A stretch of DNA of 64,000 bases, taken from NCBI GenBank assembly GCA_942492025.1, contig CALODJ010000008.1:1-64000 (forward strand), in the 5' to 3' direction. Source of the stretch: JABDQW01 sp942492025. Lineage in GTDB: Bacteria > Pseudomonadota > Gammaproteobacteria > SZUA-229. The position numbers and the translations under genes were made by a program. How positions within the stretch are numbered: position 1 is the first letter of the stretch; each line of letters starts with the position of its first letter. The notes beneath the pieces are model-generated. The model made no database searches. It was not told the DNA's origin and saw nothing but the letters and a program-made list of their open reading frames with translations. Shown piece by piece: positions 1-9,290 of this stretch.

Positions 1-564
1 CAAGTCCTCTTCTCGGCACCACATCCGTGGACCATACCAGACCATCACAGACAACGCAAGCAATTGTTCTAAAAGCGTTTTTTCAATCTTATTTTCCTAT
101 CGTATTATCCTTCATTGTCGGTCGAGGTCCTTGAAATGGAACGTGGGTGGAACTCAGGTAGCTACTTTTTTAATGAAATCGCATTCATTCCCAGCTAAAA
201 ATATACCATTAGCTGTAAATGTCTGGAATTGATCTGACAATACAACCATTATGGTTTGTATACGGGCGACTATTTCGCTTCAGTGTGACTTGGCCAGATT
301 CATTTGTGCCTCATGCGTCCATATGGCGCACTCGCCAGCGGGAATCTGTTCCTGCGTACACAGTTGGCGATGGACCAGGAGCGCAACCGGAAGCCTCGAC
401 GGGATATTGGGGTCAATATACTTATTTATTCACAACACAATCTTTGGATTTTAAATTAGCATAGTGTCTCCGGAAGACCCCGTTTGCCAGATTCCACCTT
501 GTTGTTGAAATCTCCGCGAATATTCGGGGATAGGATATTTAAGATCAGAATAAAAATTTCACTT
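1..564. other. Left-edge region without a recognisable gene
   Basis: I see no credible coding sequence here. The two overlapping open frames at about 219-464 show no family resemblance and no convincing start context. The stretch ends at the phospholipase D-like gene and presumably carries its promoter, but no clear -35/-10 pair stands out. The first 70 bases could be the tail of a gene lying outside the window; I cannot support that. Confidence 0.4.
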
Positions 565-2079
565 ATGCTAATGCCATTTTGCTGTTTCAAGCATGTATTA
601 GCCGGCACAAGCATACTGCTACTGCTTGTGGCCAATTCGACATTATGGTCAGCCGACCTAGCCGGTATGGTGTTTATCGACCAAGAGATACTCCGTCACA
701 GAGGCGCAAGCGGTGTCCTCGTTCTGGACAAGGGTGAGGAAGCGCTGATTGCCCGTGCCTGGTTGGCTGACAACGCGCAGAAATCTATCGAGGTGCAATA
801 CTTCATCTGGAGCACCGACAATATCGGCATACTGGCAACAGAGTCATTATTACGTGCGGCTGAACGTGGCGTGAAGGTGCGCGTCATCGTCGACGACTTG
901 TTGATCGACGCGCCTGATAAAGGTCTGTTGGCGCTGGCACTGCACCCCAATATCGAGATACGCATCTACAACCCGAAGCATTCTGTCGGTACACCTTTCG
1001 TCAAACGTGTGATGAACGTATTTACTGATTTTCGTGGCGTAAACCAGCGCATGCACGATAAGACCTTTGTCGTTGACGGAAAGCTCGCCATACTTGGCGG
1101 TCGCAACATGGCGGATGAATATTTTGACTATGACCACGAGTACAATTTTCGTGACCGCGATGCGTTGGTAATGGGCAAGGTTGTAGAGGATATACGGGAG
1201 AGCTTCGATAGATTCTGGGCAAGTGATTTAACTGTGCCGGTAGAAAAGCGTTTCGACGGACTTGGATTGTTCGAAAAGAATGTATCAGTAGAAGATAGCG
1301 AGGTCCTGGATATTTACCGTGATTTGCATCAGTACGCCCAATCACCGGAGAACTTCGCGCCAGAGGTCAGGCGCGCTATCGCCGATATCTCAGGGACATT
1401 CAGGGAGCTGGCACTAAATGTTGTCTGGACGGATGTGCAATTTATCAGTGATATACCCGGGAAGAACAAAAACCGACTGACACTTGGCGGAGGCGGTCTT
1501 GCGACAAGCGCCCTTACCGGGCTGATCAGACAAGCACGGGAAAGAATAGTTATTCAGTCGCCGTATCTGGTCATGTCGGATGAAGCACTAGCTCTGTTTA
1601 ACGATGCAGCGAATCAGGGAGTAAGCATTATTATCAGTACGAATTCGCTGGCCTCGACCGACAATCTGCAAGCTTTCAGCGGTTACAGGAATCAAAGGCA
1701 GGAACTGGTAGACATGGGGCTGCAGATTTACGAATACCAGCCATATCCCGAAATTCAGCGGATTCTGCTGGAACGTTATCCCGAATTTAAGGACAAGCAG
1801 CCCGTTTTTGCCATTCATGCCAAGACGATGGTAATCGATTCAAGCATTGTTTTCATCGGTACCTATAACCTTGATCCACGATCACAGAATCTGAATACAG
1901 AAGTAGGCATCATTGTGAATCATCCTGATCTGGCCAGTTTCGTTCAGGAAAAAATTCTGATAGACACACGGCCGGAAAACAGCTGGCAGGCTTCTGATGA
2001 TCCGGATAATCATGCCTCAATGTGCAAACGCTTGAAAGTCAGACTCTGGCAGCTTATGCCAATCAAACCCTTGCTGTAG
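565..2079 (+). CDS. Phospholipase D / cardiolipin synthase-like protein
   Basis: Predicted secreted or membrane-anchored phosphatidyltransferase-type enzyme of the PLD superfamily. Two HKD motifs are visible: HDKTFVVD with its His near residue 164, followed by GGRN, and HAKTMVID with its His near residue 418, followed by a GTYNLDPRS tail. Two HKD half-sites forming one active site are diagnostic of the family. I chose the ATG at 565 because it places a hydrophobic signal segment (FCCFKHVLAGTSILLLLVA) at the N-terminus; the frame stays open back to a TTG at 484. About 504 residues. Cardiolipin synthesis or phospholipid hydrolysis are both possible; the substrate cannot be read from sequence. 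It stands alone, with a transposase remnant immediately downstream. Confidence 0.85.
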   Translation: MLMPFCCFKHVLAGTSILLLLVANSTLWSADLAGMVFIDQEILRHRGASGVLVLDKGEEALIARAWLADNAQKSIEVQYFIWSTDNIGILATESLLRAAERGVKVRVIVDDLLIDAPDKGLLALALHPNIEIRIYNPKHSVGTPFVKRVMNVFTDFRGVNQRMHDKTFVVDGKLAILGGRNMADEYFDYDHEYNFRDRDALVMGKVVEDIRESFDRFWASDLTVPVEKRFDGLGLFEKNVSVEDSEVLDIYRDLHQYAQSPENFAPEVRRAIADISGTFRELALNVVWTDVQFISDIPGKNKNRLTLGGGGLATSALTGLIRQARERIVIQSPYLVMSDEALALFNDAANQGVSIIISTNSLASTDNLQAFSGYRNQRQELVDMGLQIYEYQPYPEIQRILLERYPEFKDKQPVFAIHAKTMVIDSSIVFIGTYNLDPRSQNLNTEVGIIVNHPDLASFVQEKILIDTRPENSWQASDDPDNHASMCKRLKVRLWQLMPIKPLL

Positions 2080-2112
2080 CATTCTTCCAGACATAGGGGT
2101 CAGACATAGGGG

Positions 2113-2322
2113 TCAAGTATCATATCCACACTTTATCTTTGCCACTGTCCTTTTTAGGTCCTGGCCAGCAAGATGGCTTTCAATCCATTGCCGGCGATGT
2201 TCGAAACTGCGGATGCTGTGAAGGTCTTCGCCGTACAGAAAAGCGCGGCGCACGCGGCGTGAGTTACAGTGGTAATAAGGGGTGACATCGAGCGATTCCA
2301 GTGTGCTCCTTGCTCTGGGCAT
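2113..2322 (-). pseudogene. N-terminal remnant of a REP-associated tyrosine transposase (TnpA-REP/RayT)
   Basis: The reading frame begins MPRARSTLESLDVTPYYHC and continues RRVRRAFLYGEDLHS and FEHRRQWIESHL. This is the characteristic opening of Y1-type REP-associated transposases (typically MPR...DTPYYHC.SRCVRRAFLCGED...EHRR.W.E). Only about 60 codons remain: the HUH motif and catalytic tyrosine region are missing, and the residual C-terminus (KRTVAKIKCGYDT) is unrelated. Just beyond its 3' end (2093-2117) lies a duplicated 'agacataggggtca' block of the kind often seen at the edges of such elements. The gene is dead; no intact partner copy is present. Confidence 0.75.
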
Positions 2323-2527
2323 AGCGCTCGTCGTAACGACTTGATTGCAAAACGCTACGAATATGACAGGCGGGTATCAATTCATTTGATTGGTGCGTTG
2401 TCTTTCTGTAACGAATTTGGCTTGGTAGCGAAAGCCGCATGAATTTTTGCGGAGGACAATAGTTACGACGAATAATTCGACAGCATCTCTTCTGCAGACA
2501 AAACAAACCGCACGACAAACTCGACTT

Positions 2528-3712
2528 TCATTGCCTGCCAGGCGGAATCAAGAACTCGGTGGCACTTGGAAACCGCCGTGTCTCACCCAACCATCTATGT
2601 AGCGGCGCAGGTTTACCTAAATAATAGCCTTGCACAAGTTCGAAGCCCATCTGCAGGCACACGTCGAGTTCAGCGCGTGTTTCGACGCCCTCGGCAAGAC
2701 AGCTAACGCCCAGGTCTTTGACCAGTTTTACCAGTGTTTGCAACATCGTCTGTTGTGCAGCCGGCGCTTTATCGATATTGCGAATCAGACATATATCAAA
2801 CTTAAGCACGTCGGGAGGGACCTCAACCAACTCAAGCAAGCGTGCCTGCCCGGCACCAAAGTCGTCGTACGCCAGTTGCATATCCAGATCGCTGAGTGCA
2901 GCACGTAACTCCCGCATCTCAGCCGGATCGGTCGCCAAACGCTCATGCGTCTCGACGGTGATGAGCATAGAGGGTGCAGCTTCGCGCATCTGTCGCAGGC
3001 AGGACATTATGCGTCCGCTTTCAACCTCCGCCGGGTGCGTATTGACATAAAACCTCGTCTCATCAGCCAGGTTAGCCGCAGCCGCAATGCCTTCCTGGCG
3101 AAAGAGGTTAGTTAGCTCTTCTTCAGCACCGATGCGAGCGGCGAGGTCCAACAGCTTGTCAGGTGCAAACGGCAGTCCATTCAGATTTCCGCGACCGAGG
3201 ATCTCAAAAGCGACCCCATGAGGCTCTGTAAACATGACGATGGGCTGGAAAAATGCCATGACCTGCCGAGCATCAATCAGCCTCCGCAGCTCATCTATGT
3301 TTGCCATCACACCGTAAGTGGCCAACTCAGGAGGCTGCTGTAGTATGCGAGTAGCGGTAAAATCCGGTGATGTCGCTGTGGCGGTTTTCCGCAACACAAA
3401 TTCGCAGCTTGAAAAATGCAAAACGTCACCCTCGCTTAATCGCACGTCATCACAAACACGCTGACGGTTGTGAAAGGTACCATTGCTGCTGTTCAGATCC
3501 CGCAACCACAGCTCCTCGCCACGGACCTCAATTTCGGCGTGCATACCGGAAATTTCGTCCAAAGGCACAACGATATCAGCCTCTGAGAGCCGCCCTATAC
3601 GCATCGGTAGTGGGTTTAAGGAGTAACGACGCGAGATTTTATCATTGCCTACGTAACCTTCCAGATACCAGGGCGAATGATGACCGATACTGATGTCTTC
3701 AGGGTTATTCAT
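2528..3712 (-). CDS. FHA domain-EAL domain protein (putative c-di-GMP phosphodiesterase)
   Basis: 394 residues starting at ATG 3712. An N-terminal FHA domain (about residues 30-105) shows the phosphothreonine-binding signature: RIGR, a Ser/His pair in ISGMHAEI, and SSNGTF. It is followed by an EAL domain (about 125-385). The name-giving motif is EIL (FEILGRG), but the other catalytic residues are present: FYVNTHP, ITVETHE, YDDFGAG, the Lys of LKFDICLI, LAEGVET and QGYYLGKP. It is therefore probably an active c-di-GMP hydrolase steered by binding to a phosphorylated partner. No membrane segment is visible. It sits near two other putative sensory genes (4251-5195 and 5489-7006) on the same strand but is separated from them by a repeat element, so it is probably its own unit. 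Confidence 0.85.
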   Translation of the reverse strand: MNNPEDISIGHHSPWYLEGYVGNDKISRRYSLNPLPMRIGRLSEADIVVPLDEISGMHAEIEVRGEELWLRDLNSSNGTFHNRQRVCDDVRLSEGDVLHFSSCEFVLRKTATATSPDFTATRILQQPPELATYGVMANIDELRRLIDARQVMAFFQPIVMFTEPHGVAFEILGRGNLNGLPFAPDKLLDLAARIGAEEELTNLFRQEGIAAAANLADETRFYVNTHPAEVESGRIMSCLRQMREAAPSMLITVETHERLATDPAEMRELRAALSDLDMQLAYDDFGAGQARLLELVEVPPDVLKFDICLIRNIDKAPAAQQTMLQTLVKLVKDLGVSCLAEGVETRAELDVCLQMGFELVQGYYLGKPAPLHRWLGETRRFPSATEFLIPPGRQ

Positions 3713-3914
3713 GTTTCGGGTCTTGCGAGAAAATTAGTCGTAAGCCATCACCGTTGTGGCCACCAAACTGATATCAGCGTGTCCATCCGTAGAATGCTGA
3801 CAGCAGCAGCATTCGAACCTCGAGAATCACGCGAGTTCTTCTACTGTAAATCGGCCGCTATGGTCTATTCTTTAAATGATTCACAACATACCAGGCAGAC
3901 TGCCCTATGCATCA

Positions 3915-4160
3915 TAGCCCGCATTTTTCACCAGGATCACGGGAGCAGGCGCAGGATTCGTGTCTGTAAGCACCGCTCTGGAGCGAAAAGCGTAGCAATA
4001 GCTACGGTTTGAGTGAAGAGCAAGCTTACGGACGCGAAGACCAGCCTGAACCGTGATAGGCACGCTTGAAAAACACACTGTATTTTGATCATCCAGATTT
4101 TCATTCAAGGGACCAACGCCTTATCAGTATCCTACGCCGCCTGGTGAGAAATGCGGGATA
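3915..4160 (+). mobile_element. MITE-like element, family 1, copy A
   Basis: A 246-bp element bounded by near-perfect terminal inverted repeats (left GCCCGCATTTTTCACCAGG, right CCTGGTGAGAAATGCGGGA), with TA immediately outside each end. The core is nearly the same as copies B (13062-13308) and C (44703-44949, opposite orientation). It encodes no transposase. TA flanks fit the target duplication used by the IS630/Tc1-mariner group; that assignment is inference. It lies between the FHA-EAL gene (divergent start at 3712) and the PDC-sensor gene. Confidence 0.85.
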
Positions 4161-4250
4161 GCATCGGCAGAAAGCCGCCAACGTAGTTTGCGTCGTGTCA
4201 GGAAAGACAAGTGATCCGTATAACTAATGAGGCCATTCGGCAGACGTTAG

Positions 4251-5195
4251 CTAACCAAACCAGAACTCAGTACTTTTATCCAGAAATTCGTCGTATCGCA
4301 TGTAATGCGAGCCATCACAGGAAAAATTCAGGCCGACCATGCCGTTGATTATGTTGAGCGAACCCGCCCGCAAGTACACGGTATCATCTGCAAAGCGTAA
4401 TGTGCGGAACATACTAAAGACGTCTATGACCCGAGTCACAGGAACGATTGCACGCTCCGGGTACGGGTGTCCAGGGTAGACCAGGCAGATATCGGGATCA
4501 GTCAGCTCTTCGATACTCAGAAGGCGGTAAACGTAGGGATCATCGATTGTCCATATAGTGGCTCGATTGCTGGAGAAGTGAAGTTTGCCATGAAATACCC
4601 CGTGCTCGGTGATCAACTCGTTCATGATCGGCAGAACTTTGTCGAGTCGCCCATCCATAATGCTTTCGACCCGTTGCTGCAGAAACAATCCGCTGCGAAT
4701 AGCCGGATCTCCTTTCATTTGTCGCCAGTCGTCGGGTTCCGTGTAACCGTCGGCACTGTGCGGCAGCTCTCGCGTATCAAAATCGGCGCCAAGGTAGCCA
4801 ACATGTTTACCTTTATGGTCGCGGATCACCTGAACAGCAGTTAAAGATGGGCGTTTTTTATTTCGACTGATATAAGCTTCGGATAGCTTGAAATCAGTCG
4901 TGCCGATGATGTCCTGCATATAGGGGCGGTCGCTACGGTCGCGACCAAAGTGCACATGGTCATTGCCGTCTCTTGTGATGTTGTCGGTTATCTGTATGCA
5001 GTCAGCATTCAGTACATAAAGATGTTTGCAGTAAGAGAGAACCGGAAATGCGTTGGTCAGCAAGGTCTCCAGTGCTATGCGTGAATCAATAAGCTCTGCG
5101 CACCGTATGGCCAGCTCGTGCATGGCATCGCCCAGCAGAGCGGTGAGCATTTCTCGCTGTAGCTTTATGGTTTTCTGAAGACGGCTGGTAGGCAA
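4251..5195 (-). CDS. PDC/Cache-like sensor domain protein, no output domain
   Basis: 314 residues. The central part (about 65-150) resembles a PDC/dCache ligand-binding fold: LNADCIQITDNI, RPYMQDIIG, LSEAYISRNKKRPSLTAVQVIRDHKGKHVGYLGADFD. The last segment is the typical 'present state, colon, new layer' ending of such domains. No transmembrane helix, HAMP, kinase, GGDEF or receiver domain is visible, so it appears to be a free-standing soluble sensor. I chose the TTG start at 5195 because GAGGGG lies 8 bases upstream on the coding strand; an ATG at 5150 is an alternative. Function is not known. It may feed the neighbouring c-di-GMP-type proteins, which is inference from proximity. Confidence 0.6.
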   Translation of the reverse strand: MPTSRLQKTIKLQREMLTALLGDAMHELAIRCAELIDSRIALETLLTNAFPVLSYCKHLYVLNADCIQITDNITRDGNDHVHFGRDRSDRPYMQDIIGTTDFKLSEAYISRNKKRPSLTAVQVIRDHKGKHVGYLGADFDTRELPHSADGYTEPDDWRQMKGDPAIRSGLFLQQRVESIMDGRLDKVLPIMNELITEHGVFHGKLHFSSNRATIWTIDDPYVYRLLSIEELTDPDICLVYPGHPYPERAIVPVTRVIDVFSMFRTLRFADDTVYLRAGSLNIINGMVGLNFSCDGSHYMRYDEFLDKSTEFWFG

Positions 5196-5284
5196 GGATT
5201 ATGCCCCTCATCAGTGACTGTGATTAAGCGTAAATGCAGGCATTTGTTCGGTATTGATGATTACGTTTATTTATTGTCAGAGTG

Positions 5285-5335
5285 TAATGCTACGTACTTA
5301 AGCTGTAAATGCACATTTTGCTGTAAATTCGTCAT
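5285..5335 (+). repeat. Solo end of repeat family 3
   Basis: About 50 bp that match one arm of the palindromic element at 32824-32989: taatg, tacttaagctg, aaatgca, then gtaaattcgtcat. A second solo end is at 16255-16330. It is probably a decayed or partial copy lying upstream of the PDC-sensor gene. Confidence 0.6.
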
Positions 5336-5488
5336 ATAAAGGAGCTGCCCGTTGCACGTATTGAAGGGTAAGCCGGCGTTTGGAGATTGCCATTAGCCCA
5401 AGAATCCGATACTGCCATAAACATAGTCACCCATTAATTCATCGGTGTTTCGCTTTTCCCAGGCTTCGTATGGAATGACATCGAACTA

Positions 5489-7006
5489 TCATGTTACGTG
5501 TTTGTCATGGTCCTCCGGTTTCAGCCATTCCCTTACGCGTTCGCACACGTCCGCAGTTGGACCACTCCATGCTACGCCCAATTGAATACCACTAACAGTG
5601 GCCAGTTGGTAGATACGTTTCACTTCGTCAGAAACACCGGCCAGTGGGCCTGCGGTAACGTCAAGACGCAGCAAACTCCAGTCATCAGGGATGTCATCCA
5701 GACCACCCGCTTCGATCAGAATCCGGGCGCCTCGGGTACTGACATCGACCATGGAAACATCCAGCTCGCCGAGAATCGTTTGCTCCTGATCCAGTATCTC
5801 CAGCCGGGCGGCGCAATCTATGCTGATTCTTGGTTGCTCGCGACGTTCATTTGCCTCATCCTGACCGGTCGACAGGTCGGATTCTGCCGCAGGGTGGCCT
5901 GGAATAGCGATTTGTTCACCAGCATCGGCTGTCTGCCTCAGCACGATTGGAGGTGCCAGGTTCTTGCCATCGCTGAACTCCATTCCTGTCTTGAACCTGT
6001 AATCACTCTGTGGTGGACCCAACAAGCGGGAGAATAAGCGTTTGCGGAAGGAGCCTGCCCAGTTTTTATCACCGGGATTTGAGCGAATCTGCTCAGCGAC
6101 ACTCAAGACGAGCAGGGTTGTGTCGTACGCCAGACCTCTCACTTCATCCCACACTTCCGCAGCTTCTTCCTGTTCTGGTGTTATGTTTGGGCCGACCAGC
6201 GATACAAAATACGTGTCCGGTAGTTTCAGCGCACGGGTATCGTTGATACTGAACAGTAACGGGTGGTATTCGAACCAACCGCTGTTGAGCGCCTCGAATT
6301 CCCGTCTCACGATTTTAAGATCATGCCGCCTTCCGAATACGCCAACAGCGCCGGGGCGTTTTTCGAGCACCTTCCGGACTTGATCGCGGAGTTGGACCTC
6401 GTCCGCATAGGGTAGTGCAAGATAGTTTTCATCTGACTGAATGAGCTGATTCTTGAAAGCTTCCGAAGCACGCTTGCCAAATTCATTGTCGCGATAGAGT
6501 ACAGCGATAGCCTGATAGCTGGCGTGACTCAAAAAATCGGATGCTGCTCTAGCCCTTGCCTCGACACCCACATTGGTACGAAAGCGCCAGTCACCTTCCT
6601 TGTTACCATCCTGTGCCGTAACCAGCGATGAGACGATGGGGATTGAAGCCTTCTTCTCGTATTCAGCCCGCGTTGCAACCTCGACAAAGACACCGCTATC
6701 GGATGGTCCGATCACCAGGTGAATGGATTTGTCATCGAAAATTTTATAGATCGATTCAATTCCAGCATTTTCGTCAAGGTAAGGGTATTTCTCGACTTCG
6801 ACCTGGAATTTCTCATTTCCATTCGAGTAGTGTTTAACGGCTCTGTTGACACCATTCAATATACGGTTGCCCGTATCCCCAACACGGTAGACTACTGCCA
6901 CACGAAATACCGGCTTCGAAACACCTTCTGCCGCAAGGGCGGTCGATACGAGCACACCAGAAAACAGACACCAATAAAGCAGCATTATCAGCACAAGCCT
7001 TTTCAT
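5489..7006 (-). CDS. Periplasmic binding protein (leucine-binding type I fold) fused to a PilZ-like domain
   Basis: 505 residues. The N-terminus is a signal peptide or anchor (RLVLIMLLYWCLFSGVLVSTALA). Residues about 33-350 look like a branched-chain amino acid-type type I periplasmic binding protein: FRVAVVYRVGDTGNRILNG, LVIGPSDSGVFVEVA, IPIVSSLVTAQDG, IAVLYRDNEFGKRASEAF. A linker of about 30 residues leads to a C-terminal domain with both PilZ signatures: RxxxR at residues 389-393 (RREQPR) and DxSxxG at 421-426 (DVSTRG). PilZ domains bind cytoplasmic c-di-GMP, yet no membrane segment lies between the two parts, so the predicted topology places the PilZ-like domain in the periplasm. No ABC permease or ATPase genes accompany it, so a sensory rather than transport role is likelier. 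Confidence 0.75.
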   Translation of the reverse strand: MKRLVLIMLLYWCLFSGVLVSTALAAEGVSKPVFRVAVVYRVGDTGNRILNGVNRAVKHYSNGNEKFQVEVEKYPYLDENAGIESIYKIFDDKSIHLVIGPSDSGVFVEVATRAEYEKKASIPIVSSLVTAQDGNKEGDWRFRTNVGVEARARAASDFLSHASYQAIAVLYRDNEFGKRASEAFKNQLIQSDENYLALPYADEVQLRDQVRKVLEKRPGAVGVFGRRHDLKIVRREFEALNSGWFEYHPLLFSINDTRALKLPDTYFVSLVGPNITPEQEEAAEVWDEVRGLAYDTTLLVLSVAEQIRSNPGDKNWAGSFRKRLFSRLLGPPQSDYRFKTGMEFSDGKNLAPPIVLRQTADAGEQIAIPGHPAAESDLSTGQDEANERREQPRISIDCAARLEILDQEQTILGELDVSMVDVSTRGARILIEAGGLDDIPDDWSLLRLDVTAGPLAGVSDEVKRIYQLATVSGIQLGVAWSGPTADVCERVREWLKPEDHDKHVT

Positions 7007-7925
7007 TTTTGCGTGCCTTGCATTACCGCCCCAGCTTGTGAAAGGCGCCCGTCAATCTCAACCGCGCATGACAACGTTGGGAACAGGGTGATGACGAGCA
7101 GTATTCCATCCAGATAAGTCCATTGATTATTATTTCGCAAACCATTTGCCATTTCGAATTCCCCTTCCGTCTATAAATCACTCCGATTTCGACTGCAATG
7201 ATTTACCCGCTCTTAGTAGAGCAAGCATTTCCAATTATTTCTACAGTACGTCTTCACTTGCTGACTTATAGCCAGTCAACAGCAACAGCCGATCAGGATG
7301 AAAGATAGAGTTTCTTATAATTCGCTTCCATCGTTTATCTGATTTTTTCAGAGTAGACAGCTTCACTTCTGCCTTTATTCTACGAGAAGTTATCTCGAAT
7401 GCTAACGCTAATTATGCAGTCACTTCAATCGATTTATTAATGGCACCGTCTTGTGATATTTGAATCATCACTCCATACATATGTTGTGATTACAATTTCA
7501 CACTCAAGCATGACAAGTATAATCCTCCTTTTTCGACAACTACAACCCCAAAACCAGGCAATGGATAAAGTCCGGCTTACCGTCTTTTCATAAACACATC
7601 TTGCCAGCTAGCCCGCATTTCTCACCGGGCGGCGTCGAATACTGATAACGCATTGGGCCTTTGGAGTAAAGCTCAAATGATCAAAGATTTAGTGTGTTAT
7701 TCAAGCGAGCCTATCACGGTTCAGGCTGGTCTTCCTGCACCTGCTCCCGTGATCCTGGTGAGAAATGCGGGCTAGTGATTTCTCGTGATTTAGACAGTTC
7801 CGAATTTATCGATCAGAGTAATAATGAAGGCCACTTTGTCATAGCCGGCCTCCTCTATAATTCTGATCTTTGGTGCAATACTTGAGCTAAAGCCGTTTTG
7901 TTCGAGCAATATGCAGGCAAACCGC
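7007..7925. other. Gene-free intergenic stretch containing one MITE copy
   Basis: About 900 bp between the binding-protein/PilZ gene and glrR. Apart from the short MITE copy at 7609-7774 I find no credible coding sequence, RNA gene or strong terminator. Several AT-rich tracts at 7110-7520 could hold the promoter of the 5489-7006 gene. Confidence 0.5.
7609..7774 (-). mobile_element. MITE-like element, family 1, copy D (internally deleted)
   Basis: 166 bp with intact ends (GCCCGCATTTCTCACCGGG and CCTGGTGAGAAATGCGGGC, both flanked by TA), in the same orientation as copy C. Compared with copy C it lacks an 81-bp internal block between 'ggctggtcttc' and 'cctgctcccgtgatc'. An internally shortened copy that keeps both termini is typical of a non-autonomous element family. 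Confidence 0.85.
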
Positions 7926-9284
7926 TTAATCACTTTGACGAAACGCAGCCGCTTCCAAATGGTGTTTATTTAACAGCTTGTAAAACTCTGTACGATTGCG
8001 TTTTGCAAGCTCGGCGGCTCGTGTCACATTGCCTTCTGTTAGTTGCAATAGACGAATCAAATATTCCTGCTCAAACTTTTGCTGCGCTTTTGCCAAAGGC
8101 GGGACTTCGGTTGTTTGACCGCGTAATGCACGGATCACTAACTGTTCAGAAATTACTGGGGTGCTACTAAGCACAGCCACTTGCTCGACTACATTCAGTA
8201 ACTGTCTGATATTGCCTGGCCAGGGTGCTGCCATCATGCATTGCAAAGCCTCGGGTGAAAATGACTTTGCAACACAATGAGTAGATTTTTGCAGAATTTT
8301 GTGTAAAAAGTGTCTTGCGAGCAACGCAATGTCTTCACGGCGTTCGTCCAGCGAGGGAATTTCCAGTATTACGATATTCAGACGATAGTATAAATCTTCG
8401 CGAAAGGCTTTGTTATCTACTGCCTGTTCCAGATTGATATGTGTCGCCGAGACTATACGGACATCGACGCCTACCGTTTGATTGGAGCCTACCGGGCGAA
8501 TAGTTCTCTGTTCTAATACACGCAACAACTTTGCTTGAAATTCTAGCGGCATGTCGCCGATCTCATCCAGGAACAAGGTGCCCTGGTCGGCTGTTTCAAT
8601 CATACCGGTGTGGTTTTTATCAGCACCAGTAAAAGCCCCTTTCTTATGGCCAAATAACTCCGACTCTAAAAGATTACATGGAATCGCAGCACAGTTAATT
8701 GCAACAAAGGGGTTACTGCAGCGTGTGCTGGCTTTGTGAACGGCTTGAGCGAGTAGTTCCTTACCCGTGCCGCTAGCGCCTTGAATCAGAACACTTACAT
8801 CTGACTTTGCAAGCCGGTGCACTTGTTTGAGCAGTTCCTCCATTATCCGGCTTTGGGTGATGATACCGGCACGCCAGGAGTGATCAGCAAGATCCTCTTC
8901 CTTACTGCTATAAGAATGAGTGTGCTGTAAGGCCTGTTGTACTTCCGCAAGTAACTGCTGGCTGTCAAATGGTTTTGTCAAATAGCTGAAAATACCCTTG
9001 CGAGTTGCATCGACAGCGCCGGCGATCGTACCGTGTGCAGTCAATAATATGACGGGTAGCGATGGGTACTGTTGATGGATACGATCAAACAAGGCCAGTC
9101 CATTCATCTCTCCCATACGCAAGTCTGTAATCACCAGGTGTGGTTGAAAGATAGCTAAGCGAGCTAAAGCCTGATGTGCGTTTTCGGCAGTTTCTATATC
9201 ATAACCAGAGCTTTTTAGTCGAATTGATAATAGCTTTAACAAACTGATATCGTCATCGACCAGTAGAATTTTATGTAGTGCCAT
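7926..9284 (-). CDS. glrR: Sigma-54-dependent response regulator GlrR (QseF)
   Basis: 452 residues. The receiver domain (1-120) has acidic pocket residues DDD at 10-12, phospho-acceptor Asp54 in VITDLRM, and Lys104 in LTKP. The AAA+ domain has Walker A GASGTGKE at 169-176 and the sigma-54-contacting GAFTGA loop at 216-221. A Fis-type HTH lies at the C-terminus (GNVTRAAELAKRNRTEFYKLL). The sequence follows enterobacterial GlrR closely (DLRMGEMNGLALF, ILLTAHGTI). In E. coli, GlrR phosphorylated by GlrK activates sigma-54 promoters such as glmY by binding TGTC-N10-GACA sites. The gene is third in the glrK-qseG-glrR operon, 6 bp after qseG. Confidence 0.95.
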   Translation of the reverse strand: MALHKILLVDDDISLLKLLSIRLKSSGYDIETAENAHQALARLAIFQPHLVITDLRMGEMNGLALFDRIHQQYPSLPVILLTAHGTIAGAVDATRKGIFSYLTKPFDSQQLLAEVQQALQHTHSYSSKEEDLADHSWRAGIITQSRIMEELLKQVHRLAKSDVSVLIQGASGTGKELLAQAVHKASTRCSNPFVAINCAAIPCNLLESELFGHKKGAFTGADKNHTGMIETADQGTLFLDEIGDMPLEFQAKLLRVLEQRTIRPVGSNQTVGVDVRIVSATHINLEQAVDNKAFREDLYYRLNIVILEIPSLDERREDIALLARHFLHKILQKSTHCVAKSFSPEALQCMMAAPWPGNIRQLLNVVEQVAVLSSTPVISEQLVIRALRGQTTEVPPLAKAQQKFEQEYLIRLLQLTEGNVTRAAELAKRNRTEFYKLLNKHHLEAAAFRQSD

Positions 9285-9290
9285 AGTCTG

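Noticed and set aside
219..464. Two overlapping frames near the left edge
   Set aside because: No recognisable motifs, poor start context, and they compete with each other.
2264..2518. 84-codon minus-strand frame upstream of the transposase remnant
   Set aside because: Different frame from the remnant, no motifs; treated as noncoding.
3905..4108. Recurrent reading frame (…ITVQAGL…LALHSNRSYCY…) at 3905, 13061 and 44747
   Set aside because: It lies inside the family 1 repeat copies and recurs only because the repeat does; no start context or family support.
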